The notes beneath the pieces are model-generated. The model did no database searches. It saw nothing but the letters and a program-made list of their open reading frames with translations, and was not told the DNA's origin. The translations under genes and the position numbers were made by a program. Below are positions 44,965-54,550 of a DNA stretch of 64,000 nucleotides, one piece after another (within the stretch, counting starts at the first letter, position 1; every line of letters starts with the position of its first letter). Origin of the DNA: Aeriscardovia sp. Its GTDB lineage: Bacteria; Actinomycetota; Actinomycetes; Actinomycetales; Bifidobacteriaceae. The stretch lies in contig JAFRAT010000001.1 in NCBI GenBank assembly GCA_017405305.1, forward strand, positions 1 through 64,000, given 5' to 3'.

Positions 44965-47292
44965 TTACGACCGCGTGAGGAATTTCTCGTTGCCGCGCAG
45001 GAAGTCCAGCACGGCCCCCGCTAACTGCGACTCCGATGCCAGCTCCGGGTCCGCGCCCAGCACTTGCGCGGCATCGTCGCGGGCCTGCAAGATCACCGGA
45101 GCGTCCTTGACAACGCGCAGCAGCTTGAAGGAGGACTTGCCGCCCGCCTGGGCGTCGCCCAGCACGTCGCCCACGCCGCGCAGCTCGAGGTCAGCTTGGG
45201 CGATGTCGGCCCCGTCTGACGACGTGCGCACGACCTCCAGCCGCCGCGCCGCCAAAGACCCCGGCTCCGCATTCGACACAAGGAACGCCCACGCGTCCGT
45301 GCCTCCGCGCCCTACGCGCCCGCGCAGCTGGTGCAACTGCGTCAGTCCGAAGCGGTCGGCGTTGAAAACGACGATGCAGCTCGCCTGCGGCACGTCCACA
45401 CCAACCTCGATGACGGTCGTCGCCACCAGCACCGGGGTCGTCCCGTCGGCGAAGCCCCGCATAACGCGCGCCTTGGCGGCGGCGTCGTCCCGGCCCGTTA
45501 GACGGGCGAAGCCCACACCGGCAAACTGCGGCAGGCGCGGCAGCCGTTCCGACATCTCCTCCACCGAGTGCAGCGCCGGCGCGGCGAAACCGTCGGTCCG
45601 GGACGCGTCCAGTTCCGAATGGTTCTCGAACAGGTCCATGTCCGGATCGACGGCTGTGCCTACGGCGTTACCGTCCTCGTCCTCTGTTTCGATGGCCGGG
45701 CAGACGATGTAGACGCGCTCGCCCGCGTTAATCCGCTGGCGGCAGTGGACGAACATCCGAGCCATCGACCGTGCGTCGGCCTCAGGGATGACGGAGGTCC
45801 GCACCGGTTTGCGGCCGCCGGGCAAGCCCTCCAGTTCGGAAAGGTCCAAATCGCCGAACCACGTCATGGCGGCCGTGCGGGGAATCGGCGTCGCCGTCAT
45901 GACTAACAGATGTGGCGTGCGGTCTGACTTGTCCAACAAGGAGTCGCGCTGCTCGACGCCGAAACGATGCTGTTCGTCAATGACGGCGAGCGCCATCTTC
46001 GGGGCCTGGAACTTCTTGGAGAACGCCGTATGTGTAGCCACCACTAGGCAGGGTTCGCCGTTGGCTATGGTTGCGAGCGCGGTCCGCCGGTCGTGCAGCC
46101 GTAGCGTGCCTGTCAGCAGGATGACGCGCGGGGCGGTCTCGCCTAAAGCCGCTTCCAGTTGTCTCGTGATGGTCGCGTAGTGTTGTTCGGCCAGCACCTG
46201 CGTAGGCGCGACGAGAACGGCTTGGTATCCGGCTTGGACCGCCTGCAGCATGGCAATCAGCGCGACGATCGTCTTGCCTGAGCCAACTTCGCCTTGCAGC
46301 AGCCGGCGCATTGGGCGGCTGTGTGTCATGTCCTGTCCGATGCGCGCGATCACGTCTTTTTGGCCGTCCGTCAGTTCGAAAGGCAGACGTTCGATGAGCC
46401 GGGACGCCAGCCCGCCGTCGCCGGGCGCGGGCCGAGCGCACGGGAACGCTGTCTCGTCTTGGCTGGCGCGCCGGGCCTGCAGCAGCGCCATCTGCGAGAG
46501 GAACGCTTCCTCGTAGCGCATCGAGCGGATGCCATCCTGGAATTGCTTCACGGACTGCGGGTTGTGGATGGCTTCGAGCGCCTCGAGCCGGCTCATCAGG
46601 TGGTTCGCCTCGCGTACGGATGCGGGCACGACGGTGGGCACGATGGCTTCGGGGTTGTCGCTGGCTTGGATCGCACGCAGCAAGCCGACGATGGTCTCGT
46701 GAATGCGGTCGGACGAGAGACTGGCTGTCGCGTGGTACACCGGCCGCGGCACGGTCAGTGCCTGGAACGCCTCGTCGGCGGAGGCGCAGTCCCGACCCAC
46801 GACCTGCACATCCGGATGGGCGAGTTGCAGGGATCCGTTGTACAGGCTCGGCTCGCCGCAGACGACTGCCGTTGCGCCTGCCGGTAGACGTTCCGACATC
46901 CAGGAAAGGTACTGGCGTTTGTAAGAAAAAAACACCAGCCGCGCACGGGCGGGAGGTGCCGCGAACGGCAAGGGACTCTTACTCGCGGCACCAGCCTTGC
47001 CGTTGCCGGAAAAGCCGGCGCTGCCGGCATCAACATCCTCGACGAGACTCAGGGCGCGCGCCTTTCCCCTCGCCATCGGCGTGACGCGGGTGTTGAGCAC
47101 GCGGACGAGGAACGCCGTTTTCCGGCCGAGCGTCGCCTGCCGCAGCGTGCCTCGCGGGATGGAAGGGGTGACGCGGAACGGATAATACGTCAACGCGCCG
47201 CCGACTGTCAGGACGCCTAGCCGTTTGAGGCTCGATGCCCGCCGTTTATCGCTTAAAACCGCTGTCAGCAGACTGTCCATGGAAAGAGCCAT
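44965..47292 (-). CDS. recG: ATP-dependent DNA helicase RecG
   Basis: 775 residues from ATG 47292 (GAGGG just upstream; ATG 47295 and the open frame to 47355 are alternatives). Remodels stalled replication forks and Holliday junctions. N-terminal wedge/OB domain, then SF2 helicase motifs: GEVGSGKTIVALIAM (motif I), DEQHRFG (motif II, the RecG form of DEAH), TATPIPRT (III), and GRVGRGGTDAWAFL (VI) followed by the TRG-type LELRGVGDVLG. A low-complexity insertion (about 95-115) lies in the wedge domain. Confidence 0.95.
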   Translation of the reverse strand: MALSMDSLLTAVLSDKRRASSLKRLGVLTVGGALTYYPFRVTPSIPRGTLRQATLGRKTAFLVRVLNTRVTPMARGKARALSLVEDVDAGSAGFSGNGKAGAASKSPLPFAAPPARARLVFFSYKRQYLSWMSERLPAGATAVVCGEPSLYNGSLQLAHPDVQVVGRDCASADEAFQALTVPRPVYHATASLSSDRIHETIVGLLRAIQASDNPEAIVPTVVPASVREANHLMSRLEALEAIHNPQSVKQFQDGIRSMRYEEAFLSQMALLQARRASQDETAFPCARPAPGDGGLASRLIERLPFELTDGQKDVIARIGQDMTHSRPMRRLLQGEVGSGKTIVALIAMLQAVQAGYQAVLVAPTQVLAEQHYATITRQLEAALGETAPRVILLTGTLRLHDRRTALATIANGEPCLVVATHTAFSKKFQAPKMALAVIDEQHRFGVEQRDSLLDKSDRTPHLLVMTATPIPRTAAMTWFGDLDLSELEGLPGGRKPVRTSVIPEADARSMARMFVHCRQRINAGERVYIVCPAIETEDEDGNAVGTAVDPDMDLFENHSELDASRTDGFAAPALHSVEEMSERLPRLPQFAGVGFARLTGRDDAAAKARVMRGFADGTTPVLVATTVIEVGVDVPQASCIVVFNADRFGLTQLHQLRGRVGRGGTDAWAFLVSNAEPGSLAARRLEVVRTSSDGADIAQADLELRGVGDVLGDAQAGGKSSFKLLRVVKDAPVILQARDDAAQVLGADPELASESQLAGAVLDFLRGNEKFLTRS

Positions 47293-47353
47293 CATCCCTC
47301 TATTCCTGTGTCCGAAGGCTGATGCCGGCACGCGCGTCGGCCTCCGGATACGC

Positions 47354-47378
47354 AAAAGCCCGGGACGAATCCCGGGCT
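47354..47378 (-). terminator. Intrinsic terminator after rpmB
   Basis: On the minus strand nine-base perfect arms (47378-47370 and 47365-47357) surround a TTCG tetraloop and are followed by TTT and GCG; the last arm base is T. It lies between rpmB and recG. Confidence 0.8.
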
Positions 47379-47487
47379 CCCTCGCACTGGTCGCGCGAAT
47401 CCGCCGCGTTCGTGGCCATCGTCTGCCGGACTCCGGTCGCCGGCGTTTCTCAGCGATGCCCCGCGCGACGATGCCGTGCGTTCCGCT

Positions 47488-47685
47488 TCAGCGGGCAGCG
47501 CGCTGGACCTTGCCGGCCTTGATGCAGCTGACGCACACGCGCAGGCGGATGGTGCCGCCCATGCCGTCGGAAACGCGGACCGGCTGCAGGTTCGGCAGCA
47601 GGCGACGCTTGGTGCGACGGTGGGAGTGGGACACGTTCATGCCGACCTGCGGACCCTTGCCGCAAATGTCACAACGATAAGACAT
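47488..47685 (-). CDS. rpmB: 50S ribosomal protein L28
   Basis: 65 residues from ATG 47685 (GAGGAGC eight bases upstream). Carries the L28 opening [20 protein letters not shown] with the CxxC and a second pair-forming cysteine in [11 protein letters not shown], i.e. the zinc-binding four-cysteine form. [18 protein letters not shown] is typical. Confidence 0.95.
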   Translation of the reverse strand: MSYRCDICGKGPQVGMNVSHSHRRTKRRLLPNLQPVRVSDGMGGTIRLRVCVSCIKAGKVQRAAR

Positions 47686-47801
47686 AGCAAATGCTCCTCT
47701 GAATACGTCCTTGCGACCGGTTGACAAACACGACCGGCACATAGTCCTAACAGGATAGCCGGGCGACTGGACTCAGTCAACGGCACAGCCGCCCAGAGCG
47801 G

Positions 47802-49019
47802 TCACCGGGCCACGCTGTCGATCAGCTCGGTGATGACCTTCTGGTACTCGATGCCGGACGCCGCCCAGGCCTTTGGATACATGGAGATCGAGGTGAAACC
47901 CGGCATGGTGTTGATTTCGTTGACCATTACGGTGCCGTCCTCCTGCACGAAGGTGTCGACGCGCATGAGCCCGGCGCCGTCGACAGCCTTGAACGCGCGC
48001 GCGGCCACGTCGCGGACCTTCTGCAGCATCTCGGTCGGCAGTTTGGCCGGCACTTCCACGTGGGAGGCGCTCGAGTCGATGTATTTGGCGTCGAAGTCGT
48101 AGAACTCGTCGCCCTCGGACCGCTTATGGTCCAGCACGATCTCGCCCGGCCAAGCGGTGCGCGGCTCGGCCAGCGGGTTAGTCGACAGCACGGCGCACTC
48201 GATTTCGCGGCCTTCGATGCCCTGCTCGACGAGAATCCTCCAGCTGTACGGATACGCGGCGTACACGGCGGCGACGAGGTCCTCCTGACGCTCGACTTTG
48301 GTGACGCCGAAGCTGGAGCCGCCCCACGCCGGCTTGACGAAGAGCGGATAGCGCAGGCCAGCCGCGGCAACGGCACCGAGAATCTCGCCAGCGTTCGCTT
48401 CGAAACGGCTGGACTGGTCGAACGGGCGTGCGTCGAAAGTGACGCCCGGGGTGACGGCGATGCCCGCCGCCCGCAGCAGAATCTTCGTGAAGTGTTTGTC
48501 CATACATACGGCCGACGCCAGGACGCCGCACCCGACGTATGGAACGCCGAGGGTCTCCAGCAGGCCTTGGACGGCGCCGTCCTCGCCGTACTCACCGTGC
48601 AGCACCGGGAAAACGGCATCGATATGGCCGAGCCACTCGCAGTCAGTGTCCTCCACGTCGCCGGCTGTCATGTCGCCAGACACGCCCACGCCGATGGCGG
48701 CGGAGCCGGCCTTGTTGTCGCCCGGAAGCAGGGCGAAAAAGCCGTCGGCGCCCTTGGCCATGTCGATCATGACCGGGCGGGACCCGTCGGTCATGTTGAC
48801 TTCCGGCATCACACCATCACCAAGGTTCCACTCGCATGGATCGACGTCAGGAAGGACCCACTGGCCCTCCTTGGCGATGGCGACCGGGACGGGTTCGAAA
48901 CGGTCGCGGTCGATGGCGCGCAGCAGGCTTCCCGCGGAAATGCAGGAAATCGAATGCTCGTCGGCACGGCCGCCGAACAGGACAATGACGCGTTTTTTGT
49001 TCTTCGGATTCTCGCTCAT
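47802..49019 (-). CDS. ddl: D-alanine--D-alanine ligase
   Basis: 405 residues. ATP-grasp enzyme that makes the D-Ala-D-Ala dipeptide for peptidoglycan precursors. VIVLFGGRADEHSISCISA at the start, VFPVLHGEYGEDGAVQGLLE, the ATP-grasp lid FVKPAWGGSSFGVTKV, and the C-terminal MRVDTFVQEDGTVMVNEINT. Its ATG overlaps the gpsA stop by four bases (ATGA). The residue pair around the D-Ala site was not enough to judge ligase specificity beyond D-Ala-D-Ala. Confidence 0.94.
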   Translation of the reverse strand: MSENPKNKKRVIVLFGGRADEHSISCISAGSLLRAIDRDRFEPVPVAIAKEGQWVLPDVDPCEWNLGDGVMPEVNMTDGSRPVMIDMAKGADGFFALLPGDNKAGSAAIGVGVSGDMTAGDVEDTDCEWLGHIDAVFPVLHGEYGEDGAVQGLLETLGVPYVGCGVLASAVCMDKHFTKILLRAAGIAVTPGVTFDARPFDQSSRFEANAGEILGAVAAAGLRYPLFVKPAWGGSSFGVTKVERQEDLVAAVYAAYPYSWRILVEQGIEGREIECAVLSTNPLAEPRTAWPGEIVLDHKRSEGDEFYDFDAKYIDSSASHVEVPAKLPTEMLQKVRDVAARAFKAVDGAGLMRVDTFVQEDGTVMVNEINTMPGFTSISMYPKAWAASGIEYQKVITELIDSVAR

Positions 49020-50023
49020 TCCGCTGCAATCTCCCTGCTTGTCAGACGGACGAACAGTTCGTCGAAGCCGCTGCCGTCCGTCAACACCGCGTTCACACCT
49101 TCAGCCAGCGGCATCGGCACTCCCAACCTTCCGGCGAGTTCCAGGGCTGCCGAGGTGGTCGCCACGCCTTCCGCCACGCCGTTGCTGGCCTTCGTCGCTT
49201 CCTCTATGCTCATGCCCGTGCCGAGGTTGTAGCCGAACGTGTAGTTGCGGCTCAGCGGCGACGTGCATGTGCAGATGAGATCGCCGAAGCCGGCCAGGCC
49301 CGCGAAGGTCTCCGCTTTCGCTCCAGCGGAGACGCCCAAACGGGCCATCTCCTTCATGCCGAGCGTCATGACGACGGACGCTGTGTTCTCGCCGAAACCG
49401 GCGCCGTGGCCCATGCCGACGGCGAGCGCGACAATGTTCTTCAACGAGCCACACAACTCCAGACCGATGACATCGTCGGAGAGGTACGGTTTGAAGTACG
49501 GCGTGGAGCATGCCCGCGCCACGGTTCGCGCCGCTTCAGGCGATTCGGACCCGACAACGGTGGCCGTCGGCTGGCGCTGCGCCACCTGCGCGGACAGGTT
49601 CGGGCCGGAGACGGCGACGAAACGGGTGCGCGGCAAGTCCAACGCCTCGCAAACGACCTGATCCATGCGCTTGCCGGTGCCCTTTTCGATGCCCTTCATC
49701 ACGGACACCACGAGGCAGTCCTGCGGCAGGAAGCCCCTGAAGGATTCCAGCGCGCCGCGCGCGGACTGGGAGGCAATTGCCACGACGACGATCTGCGCGT
49801 CGGCGACCGCCGTTCGCCGGTCGGCCTCGACGGTCATGGTGTCCGGCAGGATTCCGGCGAGCGGCAGGCGCGCGCTGTTGCGGCGGTTGACGCGGATATC
49901 CTCCAGAACGGCCGGAACGATGTCCCACATCGTCACGTCGTTGCCGGCGTCCGCGAGGACGCGACCGAAACCCGTGCCCCACGCCCCGGCACCCAGAACG
50001 GTAATTCTAGCCATAACCGGCAT
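49016..50023 (-). CDS. gpsA: Glycerol-3-phosphate dehydrogenase [NAD(P)+]
   Basis: 335 residues from ATG 50023 (50014 is possible; the open frame to 50131 has no support). Supplies sn-glycerol-3-phosphate for phospholipids. Dinucleotide fold ITVLGAGAWGTGFGRVLAD, VSVMKGIEKGTGKRMDQV, VSGPNLSAQVAQRQPTA and the catalytic-Lys block ELCGSLKNIVALAVGMGHG. Upstream neighbour is a PlsC-type acyltransferase, which uses the next product of this pathway. Confidence 0.93.
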   Translation of the reverse strand: MPVMARITVLGAGAWGTGFGRVLADAGNDVTMWDIVPAVLEDIRVNRRNSARLPLAGILPDTMTVEADRRTAVADAQIVVVAIASQSARGALESFRGFLPQDCLVVSVMKGIEKGTGKRMDQVVCEALDLPRTRFVAVSGPNLSAQVAQRQPTATVVGSESPEAARTVARACSTPYFKPYLSDDVIGLELCGSLKNIVALAVGMGHGAGFGENTASVVMTLGMKEMARLGVSAGAKAETFAGLAGFGDLICTCTSPLSRNYTFGYNLGTGMSIEEATKASNGVAEGVATTSAALELAGRLGVPMPLAEGVNAVLTDGSGFDELFVRLTSREIAAE

Positions 50024-50188
50024 TCTACTGTGTACCTGTGTACCGCGGGCAGCTGCGGAGGCAACCGCGACCTTCACATCACGCGGCCAGCAGGCTGGTG
50101 CGGGGTCTGAAGAAACCTTCGCCTGGCCCATCTACTCCGGCTGCAAGCGGACCCCGCCGCCCACCGCCGATCTACTGACGCCGCTGGT

Positions 50189-51157
50189 TCACGGGCACCG
50201 CCAGCTCAGCGGCGGGCGCGGAACTCGAGACTCGGTGCGGTAGTCCCACATGCCGGCCGCCGGCGGGCGCTCCCCGCGCGCTTCGGCCTCGAGGTCCTCC
50301 ATCTTCTGACGGACGCGGTACCCTAGTTCCTCGACGGCAGCCATCGCTGGCCAGCCGGACGAGACGGACGAATCACGCGAATCAACGGAACCGGCGGAAG
50401 CGTCGACGCCCTGCCATGTGGCCGGATCACCCAGCAAATCGCCGTAGCGGACAGGCTCGCCGAAGGCCAGCAACAGATGCGGCCGCGGCCACGGCTTCCA
50501 CCAGTGAACGTTCGTGCCGCCCCAGGTCACCGATGGAACCAGCGGGATTTCGTAGCCCACGCGTCGCGACGCCGCCAAGGCGATCTCCGCCATGCCATGC
50601 TTGAAGCTCATCGGCCATTTGAGTGGGTCGCGCGTCAGTGTGCCCTCCGGCCAGATCACCAGCGGATGGCCGTCCTGCAGGGTGCGCACGGACTCCTCCT
50701 CGATGCGCAGCGCCTGCCCTGATCGGCGGTCGGCCGGCTGCATGCCCAGGGCCTTGAGCCACGGCCCCACCAACGGCACCCTCGCCAGCTCGCCTTTGGC
50801 CACGAACCGCGGACGGCGGCCCAAATGGTGAACGGCTACCATGGGCACGAACACGTCCAACTGCGCGATGTGGCTGCACGCCAGGATGAACAGGCCTTCC
50901 TGAGGGATGTTCTCCATGCCCCACGCCGAAGCCTTGACACGCGCCCGTGTCACCGCCGAAGCGGCCGCCACCAGCCTGGCCTCGAGACGCGGGCTCATGC
51001 CCGCCACTTCCGGCCAGTTTGGCTGGCGGACGAAGCCGTAGCCGCACAGCTCCCGGGTCGGGTCGACGAGGCGATGCCTCTGCGACAGCCGCGCGACCTG
51101 GCGGGAGCTGGGCGGCGAGACGGACCAAAACGGGGAGATCTTTCCTGGAGATGACAT
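50189..51157 (-). CDS. plsC: 1-acyl-sn-glycerol-3-phosphate acyltransferase (PlsC family)
   Basis: 322 residues. Adds a second acyl chain to lysophosphatidate. The HxxxxD motif is HIAQLD, and the substrate motif PEGT is present in VIWPEGTLTRD; FVAKGELARVPLVGPW is also conserved. About 60 N-terminal residues precede the domain and about 50 follow; no strong membrane helix is evident. Next to gpsA it forms a small phospholipid group, between murA and ddl. Confidence 0.85.
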   Translation of the reverse strand: MSSPGKISPFWSVSPPSSRQVARLSQRHRLVDPTRELCGYGFVRQPNWPEVAGMSPRLEARLVAAASAVTRARVKASAWGMENIPQEGLFILACSHIAQLDVFVPMVAVHHLGRRPRFVAKGELARVPLVGPWLKALGMQPADRRSGQALRIEEESVRTLQDGHPLVIWPEGTLTRDPLKWPMSFKHGMAEIALAASRRVGYEIPLVPSVTWGGTNVHWWKPWPRPHLLLAFGEPVRYGDLLGDPATWQGVDASAGSVDSRDSSVSSGWPAMAAVEELGYRVRQKMEDLEAEARGERPPAAGMWDYRTESRVPRPPLSWRCP

Positions 51158-51201
51158 GGCCCCAGTCTACATACGCGCGCTGAAAACCGCTCGCTCCCGG
51201 C

Positions 51202-52545
51202 TCACTCCTGCGGCTCCTCGATCTCCGCGCCCAGCGCGCGCAGCTTGCCGTAAAAGAACTCGTAGCCGCGGTTGATGAGTGAGATGCCGTGGACGCGGGA
51301 CTCGCCTTCGGCAGCGAGCGCGCCGATGATGTGGCTGAAGCCGCCGCGGATATCCGGCACGTCGATGTCGGCGCCGTGCAGCGGCGTGGGCCCGAAAATA
51401 ACGGCGGAATGCACGAAGTTCTTCTCGCGGAAGCGGCACGGCAGGGAGCCGAGGCACTCCTTGTAGAGCTGGATGTTCGCGCCCATCCTGATGAGGGAGC
51501 CGACGAAGCCGAAGCGGTTCTCGTACACGGTCTCATGCACGATCGACAGGCCTTTGGCCTGGGTCAGTGCGCAGACAAGCGGCTGCTGCCAGTCTGTCAT
51601 GAAGCCAGGATGCACGTCGGTCTCGAGGGCGATTGGATGCAGGTCGCCGCCCGGATGCCAGAAACGGATGCCGTCGTCGGTGATGTCGAACTGGCCGCCG
51701 ATCTTGCGGAACACGTTGAGGTAAGTGGTCATGGTGGACTGCTGAGCGCCCTGCACGAAGATGTCGCCCTTGGTGGCCAGCGCCGCCGACGCCCAGGACG
51801 CGACCTCGATGCGATCGGTCAGTGCGGTGTGCGTGAAGCCGTGCAGCTCCGGGACGCCTTCGATGTGGATGGTGCGGTCGACGTCCACGGAGATGATGGC
51901 TCCCATCTTCTGCAGCACGTTGATGAGGTCCATGATTTCGGGCTCGATGGCGGCGCCGGTCAGCTCCGTCTTGCCGTCGGCTTGGACGGCCGCGAGCAGC
52001 GTCTGCTCGGTGGCGCCCACGGACGGGTACGGCAAATGGATCTGCGCGCCGTGAAGGCCATGCGAGGCGGTCAGGTCGACGCTGCCGTCGTGCAGTTCCT
52101 CGATGTGGGCGCCCAGCTCGCGCAGCGTGTTCAGATGGAAGTTGATAGGGCGGTGGCCGATCTCGTCGCCGCCGAGGGACGGAATGAAGGCTTCTCCCAG
52201 GCGGTGCAGCAGCGGGCCGGAGAAAAGGATCGGGATGCGGGAGCTGCCGGCCAGAGTGTGCACGTCGGCAATGTTGGCCAGCTCGACGTTGCTGGCGTCG
52301 ACGGCGACGACTCCAGCCTGCGTGTCGACATCGACATCCACGCCGTGCAGGCGCAGCAAGTTGGAGACGACCTTGACATCGCGGATCGCCGGCACATTGC
52401 GCAGCACAGACTTGCCCGGAGCCAGCAGGGACGCGACCATCGCCTTGCTGACGAAGTTTTTCGCGCCGCGGACAAGCACGGCACCGCGCAGGGGCTTGCC
52501 GCCCCACACCTTCAGAACATCGCTTTCTTTTTCTGCCATAGTCAT
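51202..52545 (-). CDS. murA: UDP-N-acetylglucosamine 1-carboxyvinyltransferase (Asp-type active site)
   Basis: 447 residues from ATG 52545 (52539 possible). Transfers enolpyruvate to UDP-GlcNAc, the first committed peptidoglycan step. The substrate-binding KN pair is at residues 29-30 (VRGAKNFVSKAM). The loop that carries Cys115 in E. coli reads LGGDEIGHRP here, with Asp127 (codon 52167-52165) in the cysteine position. MurA enzymes with Asp there (as in mycobacteria) are active but not alkylated by fosfomycin. The rest of the fold (YPSVGATEQTLLAAV, GAAIEPEIMDL) is normal. Confidence 0.93.
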   Translation of the reverse strand: MTMAEKESDVLKVWGGKPLRGAVLVRGAKNFVSKAMVASLLAPGKSVLRNVPAIRDVKVVSNLLRLHGVDVDVDTQAGVVAVDASNVELANIADVHTLAGSSRIPILFSGPLLHRLGEAFIPSLGGDEIGHRPINFHLNTLRELGAHIEELHDGSVDLTASHGLHGAQIHLPYPSVGATEQTLLAAVQADGKTELTGAAIEPEIMDLINVLQKMGAIISVDVDRTIHIEGVPELHGFTHTALTDRIEVASWASAALATKGDIFVQGAQQSTMTTYLNVFRKIGGQFDITDDGIRFWHPGGDLHPIALETDVHPGFMTDWQQPLVCALTQAKGLSIVHETVYENRFGFVGSLIRMGANIQLYKECLGSLPCRFREKNFVHSAVIFGPTPLHGADIDVPDIRGGFSHIIGALAAEGESRVHGISLINRGYEFFYGKLRALGAEIEEPQE

Positions 52546-52611
52546 AGTTTCGCATCGGCGATGATGGAGATGACGTGAAGGCTGTGGCGGTTCCACGAAA
52601 GTTCATGCGCT

Positions 52612-54102
52612 TCACTTGCCCGTCCGCGATCCGCGCCTGCGGCGGCGTTTGGTGTCCAACGAGTCCGACAGCGTGGCCAGGAGCTCGGCCATTAGCGTGA
52701 GCCGCGGCACGTCCTGTTGCTCGGCGGCGGCTTCGCTGCGGCCGACGGCGTCGATCCGGCGTCCGCCGACCTTCGTCGGGAAGTCAACGCTCCGCGCCGG
52801 CGGCGCGCCTTCCGACGGGGGCATACGGCTCATGGCGAACGTGTACACGGACCGCGAGCTGGCGTGCCCGGCGATGTCGCCGAACTCCAGCAGGACCGTC
52901 CGCGGCTTGTCGGGGTGGCGCTGATCGAACTCGAAGTACCGCACCGCGCGCTGGGACGCGGGCAGCCCGTAGGAGCCAAACCCGGACGTGGGCGTGGCGC
53001 CCAGCATGAGGCCCTGCTCCAGGCCGACGTAGGCGTTGCGGTGGTCATGGGCCGCGACGACGCCGATGTAGCCGCCGGAGTCGCGCAACGCGGCGAACTC
53101 GCCGACGTCCTCGTCGGGGCAGCTGACGCCCTCGCCCAGGTAGCCGCCGGGCTGCGTCTTATCCGCATCGAGGACGTACCAGTGCCGGTCGAACGAGCGG
53201 TAACCCTGGATGGCGTACGCCGTGCCGGCCGGGACCTCGCGCATCAGCCGGTACATCTGCGGCATCGGGAAATGCTGGAAGACAAGCGATTTGGCCGCCA
53301 TCGCAGACGGCAGACGGCGCAGCCACTCCACCGCTTTCGTCGACGGTGACCCGTAGCCGCCGCCGGGAGCGTAGTCGCCCGAATCCAACAGCACGAGGCC
53401 GGCAGCCGTTTCCTTGCCGTCCTCCGAAGCCACCGGCAATGCGAAGGTGCCCGGCTCGCAGGGATACGCGATCTGCCTATCCAAGCCGACGACGGGCACA
53501 GCTTCCGGAATCGGAGCGGAGGCCGCGTTGGACAAATCCGGCGCGATCGCCCCGCCCGTCACGCCCGCCGCTATCGGCGTAGCCGGGTTGAGGCAGCCCG
53601 GGAAGCTCCGATAGATCCCGTCCAGCTCTGCCGTGTCCAGCCCACATTGGAAGTCGTGGTTGCCATACGTGATAGCGAAAGGAATCCTCCGGTCGATCAG
53701 CGGCTGAAGGAACTGGCGGGCCTGCTTGACCACCAGCGCCCGCGTGCGCGCGACGAGAATCCGATCGCCGCCGTCTGCTTCCCGGGAGACGACGCGCCAG
53801 CCGTCGCCGCTGGGCACGTACACTCCGTCCTGCGGCGCAGCCCAGCGGCGACGCCGGTAAGTTGCCTCAAACTCAGGCGCGTAGCCGGCGATCTGGTTGC
53901 CCGTGAACACGACCAGGTCCGGCCGGACGGCGTCACAAGCGGCGGCGATCAGCGCGACCGTGTCCTTCGAGATCTTCACCCCGTCCTGGATGTCCGCAAC
54001 CTGCATGACACGGAATTTGCCCGACCGATGGAACTGCAGACGGCCCAGCCGCTGCGAGATGGACACCGGCGCTGACGTGGCCCGGTTGCTATGCGCGCTC
54101 AT
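52612..54102 (-). CDS. Calcineurin-like metallophosphoesterase
   Basis: 496 residues. Metal-site motifs are recognisable but two are altered: the first reads ADIQDG (DxH has Gln for His), the second VFTGNQIAG (the usual GD is GN), the third is a normal YGNHDF, then a His in FQHFPM and a final AAHDHRNAY. No signal peptide. The C-terminus is a charged tail with RRRRRGSRTGK. A phosphodiesterase or phosphatase role is inferred; the substitutions leave metal-binding in doubt. It precedes murA in the same direction by 66 bases. Confidence 0.82.
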   Translation of the reverse strand: MSAHSNRATSAPVSISQRLGRLQFHRSGKFRVMQVADIQDGVKISKDTVALIAAACDAVRPDLVVFTGNQIAGYAPEFEATYRRRRWAAPQDGVYVPSGDGWRVVSREADGGDRILVARTRALVVKQARQFLQPLIDRRIPFAITYGNHDFQCGLDTAELDGIYRSFPGCLNPATPIAAGVTGGAIAPDLSNAASAPIPEAVPVVGLDRQIAYPCEPGTFALPVASEDGKETAAGLVLLDSGDYAPGGGYGSPSTKAVEWLRRLPSAMAAKSLVFQHFPMPQMYRLMREVPAGTAYAIQGYRSFDRHWYVLDADKTQPGGYLGEGVSCPDEDVGEFAALRDSGGYIGVVAAHDHRNAYVGLEQGLMLGATPTSGFGSYGLPASQRAVRYFEFDQRHPDKPRTVLLEFGDIAGHASSRSVYTFAMSRMPPSEGAPPARSVDFPTKVGGRRIDAVGRSEAAAEQQDVPRLTLMAELLATLSDSLDTKRRRRRGSRTGK

Positions 54103-54274
54103 GGTTCCAGACTAGTGTCCACCGGAGAAATCGCCAGCGGAGCCGAACACGCGACACGCTTCATTTCGGTCCTCCCCCCTCCCCGGACTCGCGGTAGAAC
54201 CACGTCCAACGCGCTGGCCATGCCATCCGAGCCGCGTGTTGACGCGCTGGGTGCCAGCATCCCATACCGAGGAC

Positions 54275-54304
54275 AAAAAAGCCCCAAGCTCATCGCTTGA
54301 GGCT
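54275..54304 (-). terminator. Intrinsic terminator after tRNA-Gln
   Basis: On the minus strand ten-base arms (54304-54295 and 54289-54280, one G-T pair) with a five-base loop are followed by a T-run. It lies six bases after the encoded CCA of tRNA-Gln and ends the tRNA transcript. Confidence 0.8.
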
Positions 54305-54309
54305 CCTGC

Positions 54310-54384
54310 TGGCTGGGGTACCTGGACTCGAACCAAGAATGGATGAACCAGAATCACCTGTGTTGCCAATTACACCATACCCCA
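54310..54384 (-). tRNA. tRNA-Gln (CTG)
   Basis: 75 nt with CCA encoded. Acceptor arms TGGGGTA and TACCCCA, D-loop with TGGTGTAATTGGCA, anticodon loop TTCTGGT on a five-base stem, and T-loop GGTTCGAGTCC. The first base pair is T-A, as expected for glutamine tRNA. Confidence 0.95.
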
Positions 54385-54430
54385 ATGGACAACGCTGGCA
54401 CCACACACTACTCAGCCAGATTGCCATCCG

Positions 54431-54503
54431 TACCCCCGACCAGATTTGAACCGGTGTTACCGCCGTGAGAGGGCGATGTCCTAGACCGCTAGACGACAGG
54501 GGC
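54431..54503 (-). tRNA. tRNA-Glu (CTC)
   Basis: 73 nt, CCA not encoded. Acceptor arms GCCCCTG and CGGGGGT pair with two G-T wobbles; anticodon CTC sits in CGCCCTCTCACGG, and the T-loop is TTCAAAT. Lies 46 bases upstream of tRNA-Gln in the same direction and 47 downstream of gltX, whose product charges tRNA-Glu. Confidence 0.93.
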
Positions 54504-54550
54504 TTTAGTTTTCCGTCGCGCTCCCGCGCGACAAGGAAGACTGTACAGGA

